A stretch of 64,000 bases of DNA from Patiria pectinifera (Eukaryota; Echinodermata; Asteroidea; Valvatida; Asterinidae): the NCBI GenBank assembly GCA_029964075.1, contig CM057149.1, forward strand, positions 10,798,465 through 10,862,464, given 5' to 3'. A model generated the notes under the pieces. The model was not told where the DNA came from. It did no database searches and saw only the letters and a program-made list of their open reading frames with translations. The position numbers and the translations under genes are program-made. This document shows positions 43,401 to 55,400 of the stretch, one piece after another; position 1 is the first letter of the stretch; each line of letters opens with the position of its first letter.

Positions 43401-46400
43401 GTATTTCTCAACACATTCTCGATTAATCAGTTTTAGAGGGGGGCAGGGACATTTTGCCCCCCCCCATTATATTATTTACACTACTTTGTCTTCTTCTTTC
43501 TTTTTCTTTTTTTTTTTTCTTCCTTTTTTTTTTTTTTTTTTTGCTTTTCCAGGGGGGGGGGGCAAGTGCCCCCCCTTGCCCCCCCCCTCGCGACGCCCAT
43601 GGACACACCGATCAACCAATCAATGCGTCATTTTCTGGGACAAGAACACAGTCCAATCAGGGTCTTAGATCACTCCGTAAACCCCTTCCCAAATCCCTGC
43701 CGTCACCCTGACATATTGAACAGCTTGGCTGGATCTGCACACACAACAGTGTCGCAGTTATGCTGGTTCAGGGAATATATCCTGAAGGGATTGACCCAAG
43801 GGGTAATATCCAGGACTAGTTGGGCTATAATTTGATAGTAATGCCCTGCTACTGTTACATGTATATAGTCAAGTGAGGCAACTTTGTGATTTAACTGAGA
43901 AAACAGGGATTTTCTCACTGATACCGCTGATAATGGGACGCGAAATGGCCTTTTCAAGAATAAAGATCTTTTTACGTTGTGACTCAATCACAGGTACACT
44001 AGTATTTCTTCGTTTGTAGTTGGGTTCAAATTACTTGGCTACAATTTGCAATTACAAATGCGCCTTCAGAAGTGGCTGTTAAGGGCATAACGGATCATTT
44101 GCATTTATCACAAAAGTAGCCTATCAAATTATTATCCAAAAGCTTACTTGGATTAAAGATTGTACTGGTACTAAACACCCCGTGAAATTATTCCGTCTGG
44201 CTTGCTGTCATTTAGAAGAAATCAAGAAATGTTGGTGATTTCCAACAATCAGTCAAATGACTGATTTTTTTTAAATAAAGAGTGCTATCGACGAACTCGC
44301 ATTTCGTGATCAAAAGGTTGTGCATGGTTTTTCACTATTCACTCGAAAAGTGTAATATCCACTGAGCTGAAACTTTAACATGTTGAACCCTCTTGGTTGG
44401 AGTTTGAGTTGTGTTATTTATAGTGGGAACGACCGAAATGCATGAAAAGCAAATGATCCACTTCCTATAAACACAGCTGTTCTTGCCAACCACAGCCAAG
44501 TCATTTTGACATGACTTAGACAGTGTCACTTGCAGTATATATACCCCAACTCCTTCCCAACTCCATGTAAAGAAACCACCACACAATAGTTCAGGGAAAC
44601 CAATTGTGGTTGATGGAAGATAACTTTGGAGGACTACTCTTCTATTGATGTCCTAAAGCCGAAAACAGTTCCTCAAATTCAAAAGTCACAGACCCATATC
44701 AATTCCTTGTGGTCTTAATTGACATCCCCCCCCCCCCACCCCCAGAAATTGATGTCAATCGAAACTGACAATGTGACTGACAGGATTTGATATGTAGCTC
44801 AGGGATATAATTCTTATTTTGGACATTCCTTAACTCAAGATGTACAGAATTTCCCAAAGTTGTCAGGGCAATTTTTCCCCCCCTTAACCTCCCCAGGCAA
44901 GTGTGGCTGGAATTCCTGGACATCACGGAGTGTAACAAACACGCAATATGTATTTTGACACTCCATAGTAAATGGAACCAGAGGATATTTGTGGTGAATT
45001 TCTTGGTAGAATATGCATGGTTTTACCTGTTATACAAAGTGTATAGTACCGGCATGTGTCAGCTTATGACACAAGGCATACATAACTGGGCCAATACTCG
45101 GCGGGAGGTCAATAATTACATGTTATTTAATACGCTTCTATATATACTGAGCCAATTTAATGAGCAGGTGATTCTATAAGTGTCCTCATTACCGGTAGGC
45201 CCTATATGTAGACAAAAATAGTCTCCGTGCACAAGTACCCCCTCGACCATAAGAAAGGGAGAGTTGGGGGAGACCACTGGGAGAGACATTTTAAAGCTAT
45301 AGTCCATCATTTGCAGCCATCCGAAAAGTAACTGGCGTAATTATTGTTGAAAAACAAACTTGGTTGAAAGATAGTAAGGGAACTAATCTCCCTGTGAAAT
45401 TATTCTTTCTGGGAAGCTGTCATTTTGAAGTAATCAACGAAAGAAGGCCTTTCCAACAGTGCGTCTTAAGACGCACCGTAGGAAAATTTAAATTAGTAGT
45501 TTGTTTTGTTATTCGGCGAAGTGTGCGCAAGCATTGGCACGACGCACTCTAATTCTATTTGCTATAATTCGTCGGATCAGTGCGCGACGTCGCATATAGC
45601 TGTAATTCAAAACAATTAAAAACATGATTCAGTAACTTTTGATTTGAAATTGAGATCCTAGAATGCTGTTTTTCTCGGAATATACAGCTGAAGCTTAGCT
45701 GAAACTTCATCAGGTTAGTTGTTCAGTATCCTTCATTAGGTTTTGAACACTTTTGTTGCTTCAAACGAACAAAATGCACAAATTAAAAATGATGGACTAT
45801 ATCTTTAACACACTGCCCACAACACCTGATGGTCACTTTTTGCTCTTTGCAGATTCAGAATAGAATTCTGTAATGCACTGGGCTCTCAAAAGTGGGGAAA
45901 AAACAAAGTGCCCTCTCTTGTCCACACGTACCCATACCTAAATGTATGTGGGAAAAACCTCAGGGAATCAAACCAGAAAGTTTGAAAGATTTTCCAGAGA
46001 CTGTTCAGCTCATTATGGAAGTGCAACTTTCTCAGCGAAGACGGTATGAAACAGCACTATTCACGGTGCAAACGAAAATGATGACAATAGATATTAGGCC
46101 TGGGCGAGTAGTGGATTTTTCCACTCCAGTACTCACAAAGAAATTACTCACGAGTTTATAGGTGAGTACTCACGAGTTGTTAACCAAATGAAGAAAAATG
46201 ACATATACCTTGGTATGACGGGAAGTAACTACAAGCAAATAGCGTGTAAAGCCGTGTCCGTGGTAAAATGAGAAATGGTCAAATGTGACCACTGTCCCGG
46301 TGAGAAAGAGAATTTCCGCAAATTAAGTCTCAGAACGTGATCTCTGCTCTGTGGTATATATTTGTGTTTTCCCTGCAAGTTGGAAGGGTTCCTGGTAGTA

Positions 46401-49400
46401 ACCGCTGGAAGAACTAAAGGAAAACGGAAAAGAAAATCCGAGAGGCTACTGTCTGGCTGGACTTGAAACTGGAAAATAAAAAATGGGAAAGTGAGTAAAA
46501 TTTCTCAAAAAGTCCAGTCGGAAAAGCTTAAGTCACACCACCTTCTTCAGCACCGAGATATCCTTACTGTGCGACATTTTGTGTCATTGACTTGATTTTT
46601 TTTGGGGGGGGGGGACAAATGGAATCCTAGGGAGAGAGAGGTGGAGTGAGTGATTCCCTGTTTGCAGGGGACGTATTAATTAAGCTGTGAACCCTTAACC
46701 CTAAATTTCTACTTGTGAGAACCTGCTTCTACTCGCACCAGGACGAGTACTCGAGACGATAAAAAACCACAAGTATCATTTCTTATAAACTACTCGCGAG
46801 CAATCAAGTAATCGAGCTACTCGCCCAGCGGAAATAGTTATGAATGTTTTCAAATTTTTCTATTTTTGTATGTATTTGTTTTTAGGAATAATGATTTTTT
46901 AATTTTGATGCAGCCTTCGAGTTGGTTTAAATTTAAATCACCAGTGCAATTTCATGAATTCCTGGAAAAGTACAGGGACAGATCCAGCTTTGGCCGTCAA
47001 GGGGGATTTGCTTCTCTTTTTGGTGTGATTTTCTATTTTTTGCAGCCCAAGGGAGGGTTTAGACCCCCTGGCCCCTACCCCCTCAGCCTTCAGTGCCTCA
47101 GCCCTCATTAGACTTAAATAAGGAAAACATGCAACTCTTAATTATTCTTTGAAGTATTCTGTTCTATTTACCTTGACATTTATATTTACATGTAGACAGG
47201 AAACATGCATTTGTCCTAATTAGTCCTAATGATGATCATTGATAAGAAATTTCGTAATGATTTTCGTAATTTTGCCTGCACGTGTATCTTCAAGAAAACA
47301 ACGTGCCTTTTTGTGGTCAGGAGTGAAAACGTGCTTTAAATTTGTTTTTAATCTTATAAAGTTGCCACTGTGGGATTTCTTGACGGTTTTAATTGAGAAA
47401 AGATTTGCTTAATCTCCTTGATATTTGAATGCTGGTCGGTCTAACAATCTTTTGTCGCTGCAATTGTATGCAATTTTAAATGTTTAATAATGCTAGGATT
47501 GTTTGGAACTACATGTAATACTGTGACCTTTTGAAATGTCAACTGAGCAGCTGAGGCAAAACCACACTTTTGCCTCAAAAATGTACCATCTTTACTTCAC
47601 TTCACTTTCTGTCTACTTAAAACCCACAAATGTGACACACTCCTGAGCAGTCCTCATTGCAGCTTAAAAAAGCCCATATAATGTTTTTTGGTTATAATCC
47701 TTGAAAAGCTCTTTTGTGTCCTTTTAAAGGGCATTTTGGCTTTTATGCTTATGCCAATTTCCATATTCATGAACAAAGGTGTGATTTCATTTCAGGCAGA
47801 AACCTCAATGTTACAGCTTATTTCAGCACCAAAATTTGCCAGAATGTTGGATATTTTGCTATCGTTAATTTTCTTTTCTTTGGTGATTTGTTGTTGTTTC
47901 ACTACATGTCATGATAGTAAGCCAATGAGCAAAGTTTGCTCACAAATGTTTTCAAGGGGCAGATTCTGGGTTGACAATTTGAAGAGAAAACCCCTTTAAG
48001 TGAGCAGTGTCTCCCTAAAATGACATCACAACAACAGCGCCCTCAACATGTCAGGAAAAGCATGGACAATTTTAAATTTAAAAAAAATGACACTTTTCAA
48101 TAACATTTACAAAAAAGGGATGTCACATAGTTTTCATACATTTAAGAGGAATAGAAAGTTGTACAAAATATGTGACCGAATCCACAAAATGAGTCTTAAA
48201 GACAATTTTTCACTCAGTAGTTTTGCACATGCAGTAGGGAGAGTGTACATTGCTCTTCATTTTGATTTATCCCTCAGTTTGAAATCTTGATATATTAGGA
48301 TATTTTGAGGATGAAAAGTTGAGCAATTTCTATTGACTTCCATATATGGTTAGATTCTTTTAAAAGAAAATTAATCTAAAGTACGGTAGCTCTGGCAACT
48401 TGTAACTCATTTTGTTGGGTAGGGTCACATACGTTCCCAAGTACATGTAAGATTCATGTCATGAACCCTTTAATTAATTAAGGGGGGGACGAACCTGCAT
48501 TCACAGGAACGGAGTGCCCATCTCTCTTTCGTTAGCGATTGGGCCAGACTCATATGCTGCTGTGGGGGGATCGTCACACCTCCTCCACAGCGAGTCTGTT
48601 ACCTTCCCAGCATTGAACAATGCCAGTACCCATTTAACAACTGGGTTGAGAGGAGTAATTGAGGTAAAGCGCCTTACTCAAGGGCACAACAAACGCATGT
48701 CCACGATGGGCTCGAACCCACAACCTCTCGATCACCAATCCTGTGCTCCACCGCTAGACCACACGTGCCCCACAATTAATTAATTAAGAGCTCTACAAAA
48801 ACAAGTTACATACATGAAGTGCGTTGTAGACTTTTCCCTCCAGTTGATTTGGGGAGGGGGGGGGGGAAGTAAAACAACTCACCCTGATGACTGGTTCATT
48901 GCACAGTTTGCTCTTTGTTCTAACTGGTGTAGATGCAAGCAAGTCCAGTATCTGCGTTGCTGTCATTCCAGAGTCTTGCTTTAACATCTTCACTAGATTC
49001 CACATTGTTCTCTCGCACGATTCAACCATACTGGTTCCACACAGCTTGCTATGCCACGCTCCCCGAGTGAAATGTTTGTCTGGCATTTAAACTGCCCCAA
49101 AACACCAACTAAGTCCAGTCCAAGGTTTTCAATTAATTCCAAAACACCCGGTCGAACCCTAACCCACCCACAGGTTTGCATGGTCTAGGGCAACCAACAT
49201 TCCATACCCATCATCAGAATTGAGCTGGCAAATCACCGGGACTTTGTGGTGACGTTGATGATGGGCCCGAGTCACGCAAAGGGGAAAAAAACAGAGGGCC
49301 AGTTATCACATAATGCGTTGGTGTATTTCCACCTAATCCAAGTCAAGGTTATCCCTCACTGGTATAACTACTCCCTCAGAAGTAAATGGACTCTCCCAAA

Positions 49401-52400
49401 CATTGCTGTGATTATCATTTTTTAGTTTTCCCATGTGACATCAAGTACTTTTTTTTACCCAATTTTTCAAAACTCTGGCGCCACTGACTAAATCCCCTAT
49501 TCCGACAACTAATCCGTTCAAACCTTGACTTTAAACATTAATCAAACTAAACTGCCTTTGTCTTGGCTTGATAAACAAATCGATCAAAGAAAATATCTTG
49601 AAGGAGTCTTTGACGTGTCGGATACACAAGGGGAAAACAAATCAACAATAGATAATTCCTGTTCAATTGATCAAAAGTGGGTTATTTCCAAACCAAAAAT
49701 TGGTTATCTGTAAACCGCAATGCAATTAAGCAGGTAGGAAGGAAGTTTGCACAGAAATAGCCGTCCTTGCAACAGACAAATGGTAGTCAAAACTGTCCAG
49801 AAGGTTACTTCTAGCGTAACGGAAATAACATCCAAATCCGGTTGCAATAATTATGGCCAGATATTCATCACAATATATAATTAGTAAGTACCTGTAGGAG
49901 CAAATACTGATACCAGGTAAAAAACAAAAGACAAAACCCACTTACCGCTAATAAACAAGCAATTATATAACTGTTTGGTACCCTGGTACTGTGGTTACCA
50001 GCACATAAACATTGATGCATCAAATGCAATAGATTAAGGCCTGATTACAAGAACAACAAATAAAAGAAATACCGGTAGAGTGTTTGTTAGGAGAAATGTC
50101 ATAGAAGAAGAAAATACATGTAGACTGTGTAAAATAACAAAAACAGTTGTTGTTGTTTTGAAATCAATGATACTCATGCAGTCATCCATAAAAAAAAGGG
50201 ATGTAGTTTTTTAACATTGTTACATCTTATAACCCATCTTTCATGGCTTAAAGGGAATGTACATCATTGGCTTTTGCTGTAATTTTCAGAAACAAACTAT
50301 TTGAGGGGTTAGTATAATAGATCAAAATATGGTTACAATGACATGTTTGAAGTTTTGTGTTCGAAAATGTTGGAAAAACCAAGAAAAAAACAAAAATGTT
50401 CAAGTAGTCTGGTTCCCTGACTCCACTAAAGATGAAATGGATCAATTTTAAGGGAACCAATCTAGTCAGGGCCATGCCCCTTAGACAACCCTATAAAATC
50501 TTTATGCGTTAAGTTTTGTTTGTCTCAGAAGTTGCGCCTTCCGCCTCCATTTGTATATCAAATAATTAGACAATATTTCACAAGCTGCGTTGACGTGATT
50601 CTAATGTGATTCTACCGCAATAGTTCCATTGGCTTGTGCTTGCTCCAATTTTGTGACTTTTTTTTCCGGTATTTTCAGACTTTTGTGTTCATGTTCATGG
50701 GCTAATATTTTAGCTTAACAGCATTAAGTAAGTACAACAAAAAATGCTGCTGCAGCAAAAACAAAACCCACTACAATGTTTTTGTATCTTTACCTGATGG
50801 AAGGAATCTGAACTTACACATTCCTTGTGTCCGAATTACAAAGATGCTTGGTTAAGGAAAGGTAAATATGTGTGCCAAGTGTTTAAGAAAAATATAAATA
50901 TATCGCTTGCTTTGTTTAAATCCGTAAACATCCAGCACTGCTGCACGCACTGCTGTACGATGTTTACAAAAACTCAAATGCCGGCGCCGCGTCCTAGCGA
51001 CTTGTCAACTGTGTTACGTCTGCTGCCACGTGATGGGGCGATCATGCCGAGCGCAGCTGGCCATTTAAATTGTTAAAAGTCACGCACTACTGTTACTATA
51101 TTTTGACCATTGGGACCTGTCATCATGGGGCTGAACGCTCATCTGGGCCTCAGGTATTTATTAATTAAGAATAATACTTTGCATACTGACAAGAGTAATG
51201 AATCTCATGAGAGACTAAGCAGAGCGCCCTCGACCGACAATGCACACAGGGGATACACTGTCGTCAATTGATCCTTGTAGTAATTAAGACTAATGATCAG
51301 TCTCACCTGCAATGCGATGCTGACCCTCTTGACGGAGGACACCGGTGACACTAAGCTTGCCAATGAACTGACCTTGACCAGGGTCCGGGACCGTCTGGTA
51401 CTGGTCCCCTGCAGCAATCAAACAAACAATGGACAAACATGAATATGCATGAGAACACCAGAAGAGGTGGAGTCGAGTTATTTTTCACCAAATCATGGGT
51501 ATGTATGTAAATGCTTTTCTCAAGCTGTTCTATACATTTTACATTTAAACAAGTTAAACTGCAACAAAACACCCTAAAATACTATCAAATAAACAGAACT
51601 TATACAAATACGAACCAATTCAAACACATGAGTGAAATGTCTTAACTGCTTGTTTTTCGGTATCCCCTGAGTTTGAATCAATGACCCTAGCAAGTTGTTA
51701 GGGAGTCATAAGATCAAATCCAACTTTGATTAATTAATATGCTGATATTGTACATAGTTTATTTACAGTCTTCTGGCAATAAAACCAAGGATTACACAAA
51801 AAGGCACGCACACATGTAGCTTGGAAGAAAATGAAGAAATATGAAGTTTTAGAGGTGGCAGGAAACCCCCCCCCCCAAAAAAAATAAGATAATTCCGCAT
51901 AAAACCAGAGGATCGGGCAGGAACTGAAAACCCAATCCACATATTGGCCGAGGCGTGATTTGAACCCGGCTCACTGTAGTAAAAGGTGATGAAAATAGCA
52001 TTTTGCTAGCATGACCCCACTAAAGAGTTATTTTCTGCTAAATTTCTTTAAAAGTCCATGCACTTTTGAAGGCTTCGGGAGTAGCATCAATCCAGGGTCA
52101 TATTGTCTGGGTCAATTTGTTAGAAATAAGCTGGTTGAAAGTTCCTCTAACAGCTAGCAGCTTTATAGGCCATATTTTGAGGCTGTTGCAGAACTTTGAT
52201 TTGATGCTAGTGACGCAACCACTGTCACAGTGAATTAACGGGTTAAAGGCACAGGCACGTATTAATACATGTGTATTTCTGTTAACTGTGGTTTAGAGTG
52301 ATGGCATTGACTGGATTAACCAAAGTATGGGCGGGGTGGGAATATGACAAAAGCTCTTGGATCAAGACATGACAAATGTCTATAACTGCAGATGTGTCAG

Positions 52401-55400
52401 TGGGGTTGACAAGGGTTCACCTTCCTGAATATGGGACTTGTTACATCCCGTTTTGTCAGCGTTTTGAAGTGCGGACATACAGCTACATGTAGCCAAATCA
52501 CTATATCAAAGTGAATGATGGGCCAACAGCAAAACCTTGCCTGGGCTCCATGCGCAAACAAGAGAGGGCGCTTTTTTACGACTTTTGAGAGCCCCGTGGA
52601 TGGGACACACTGCATGCGCGTGCTGGATTGCACGCCAAGTACGCACGACTATTTTATTCTGAATGTACACAAAGCCAGCTCTTTGCATGAGCATCAGACG
52701 ACGTCGTCGGTAATGCGTTCGAATGTCTCTCCCAGTGGTCTCCCCTAACTCTCCCTCTCTTGCCGTTGAGGGGGTACTTGTGCACGGAGCCCATTTCACC
52801 TATTGCAGCACCCTACTGCACACAGCCCATAGTAGAGACTTAATAATAACTTAATGAAAACTTGATAAAAAGAATACACAGCTAAAGAACAAAATAATAA
52901 TTTCGGATTACTTTTACAGCCCTTCGGTGATTTCCCAGAAACAACTCCAGGCTTTTTCCTGCCCAACACCCCACCATTGCTATGATGTGTATTCACGGAA
53001 TTCATGTCGCTCAAGATGAACTTGATAAAAAAAAATAATAATCCACGCACAACGTGCTCAGGCCTCAGCAGAACGTGCTTGTGCTGGAGTTCAACTATTC
53101 CAGGCAAGCTGGCAGGTATTCTAATACCATGTGACAGCTTGTTATTCACTCGGACACATTTCACCCTGTGGACAGCTATAGGCAGCACAGCAGTCCCCGT
53201 TACCAGCCTACATGGCTTTTATACAGCCCCCAGACTGTTATTTCCGAAATTCTTTCTGCCAGCTGACAATTCCTGAATAATTTTGTTTTCATTTTTTTCC
53301 TTTTTTAACCAGCTGGATGTGGCGTGTGCTGACTTTGAGTGGTGTGGTTTCATGCTGGTAAAAATTTCCATGTGCTTTTTCTAAGAACATTTTAATTCCT
53401 TCATTGCTTCATTATAGGTGCGTCCTCTGGAAATCACACCAATCAGGTAGTGGCGTATCTACCGGTAGGGTTAAAAAAAATGGTGGGGGGGAGACTTGGG
53501 GTGCATAACTATTTCAAGGGGGAGCAGTGAAGGCAAACGATATTGTTTTTGTTCAGTTCAAGATTTTAAATGGGTAGCACCAGGAGGTGGGGACAGGCAT
53601 AAGCTGGGGGGCACGTCCCCATCCCCATCCCCCTCCCCCATGTATTTAAAATTGCAATTTTTTTTAGCAATGCAAAAGAAATTCAATATTTAACACGACA
53701 TCAGCCAAAAAGTTGCCACATGTTATAATTATGAAATACTTTCTTCACAGATTTTGAATTGTTTACTGTCCAACAGTTCTGCGAGTTAGACTAGTTCCAG
53801 CCCCCTTTTAGTATCGATAACATAGAGGCCAGAAACCGGACTACTCAAAAAAGCAGATCTGTTACCAGCCTTTTATCAAAGGGTTGCAGATACTGGTACC
53901 CAAAATATAAACTTTTTTGGTTTAAATAATTGAATTTGTTGCAGAACCCTGACGGTACATCTTTGAAAATGGGACCTCATATTTACACACTCTGCCTTAC
54001 AGTTGTCTTTTCCAAAGAATTCTTGGTGTTTCTAAAATTGATTTACGATTAAAAAAAAATTAATATTGAATCATATCCAGAAAGTTTGCACATGTATACA
54101 ATGCACTATACATCCTACGCAAAGCTTGCTATTGCCCAGCACTTCTGCCTATAGGGCGTCAATAATCGCTTCTCAAAAGTGGAGGGGGGCATACCTTGAT
54201 CGGAACTAATGTGAGCGCAAAACCCTAACAGCATGGGGTTCAGGGCCTGCTTTAAGAGCCCTAAAAAATCTAACATGTAGATTCAAGATGCTCTGTGGTG
54301 CGATCAGAGGCAATTTCTGGCCACTTTAACCATTTTTTTAAAGCAAAAGATCGTCATTTAACCATCATTTTCGAGTTTGGAGTCACTGAATCAGCTATTC
54401 TGAGCTACAGAATCGTATGCAGGCTATTATCTTTATTCAGGGAAGGAAAAAGTTAGTCTATGTCATAGACCGTGGCCGAAAGCCATGGTCTATTACATAT
54501 GAACAGATTTGCTGGTCAATTATGCAAAGTACCGGTACTACCTCTTGATCTCTTAGATTTTGACCAATCAGCATGCGCTTTATATATAGGGTCTTCAGTC
54601 ATTCACCCGTTGCGTGTCATAGACATGGATAAAAACCTGTGTCACGCGCTCTGTATCATGTTATGCGATATGCGCCCGGCTGTTGTTGTATTACAAAACA
54701 CTGCATTCAAATTGACCAATCAAACCATTCGTCCTAATTTGGGAATGAAATGATGTCACGATTTAGTAAAGTTGACTCTGATTGGCTGGCGCACGGCTTG
54801 CATGTATTAGACATATCAGACGTCAGACAGGAGACTTGGCTCTGTGGATAACAGGTGATACTCGGACTAGAAAAAAAGTGGGGGGGGGTGGTAAACAATA
54901 TGATACCCCCACTTGAAATACCTTCCTCCCCCCCCCCCTCCCCCCCCACTTTAAAAAGTGGGTGGGGGGGCCCTTCTCCCCCACTAGTCCCCCACTGATT
55001 GACACCCATGGCTTCTGTATGCGACTACACAGATACTGTCTTTAGGGGTGAGTATTTCAAACAGCAAAAATAGTCAATAAAAAGTAACAGGATTTTGAGG
55101 AGGAAACGCTTGCCAACCGTTGGTTGTTAAACAGGCACAGGAGGGACTATGTCAAATCTAATTATATATGAGCAACACTGTACCATTATAAGGGTGAGAA
55201 AATACTGGAGAAATCTAACAGTTATGTATGTTAATAGCAGTTACCGTCAAAATACAGCTAAAAAATGTTGAGGCAGCATTACGAACATTTCACAATTCAC
55301 AAAAACTTTGCACATTCATACAAAACATGATCAAACACTTGCTCCATGATCAAACGAGACGCCGAGTTACATGTTTTACTGAAAATGAAAAGAAAGAAAA

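Larger units (their letters stand above)
40387..48882. other. Long RhoGEF intron rich in small repeats
   Basis: 8.5 kb (if the 48883 first exon is used; otherwise the intron runs to 51306). It holds the TTAACCCTAAC MITE, one copy of a dispersed segment, a MITE with 9-bp duplications, a TTAA-MITE, the GGGCGAGTA element and a SINE, all listed separately. No other exon recognised. Confidence 0.5.

Noticed and set aside
43399-43711. Phe/Leu-rich and Gly/Pro-rich frames
   Set aside because: They result from homopolymer runs inside a MITE.
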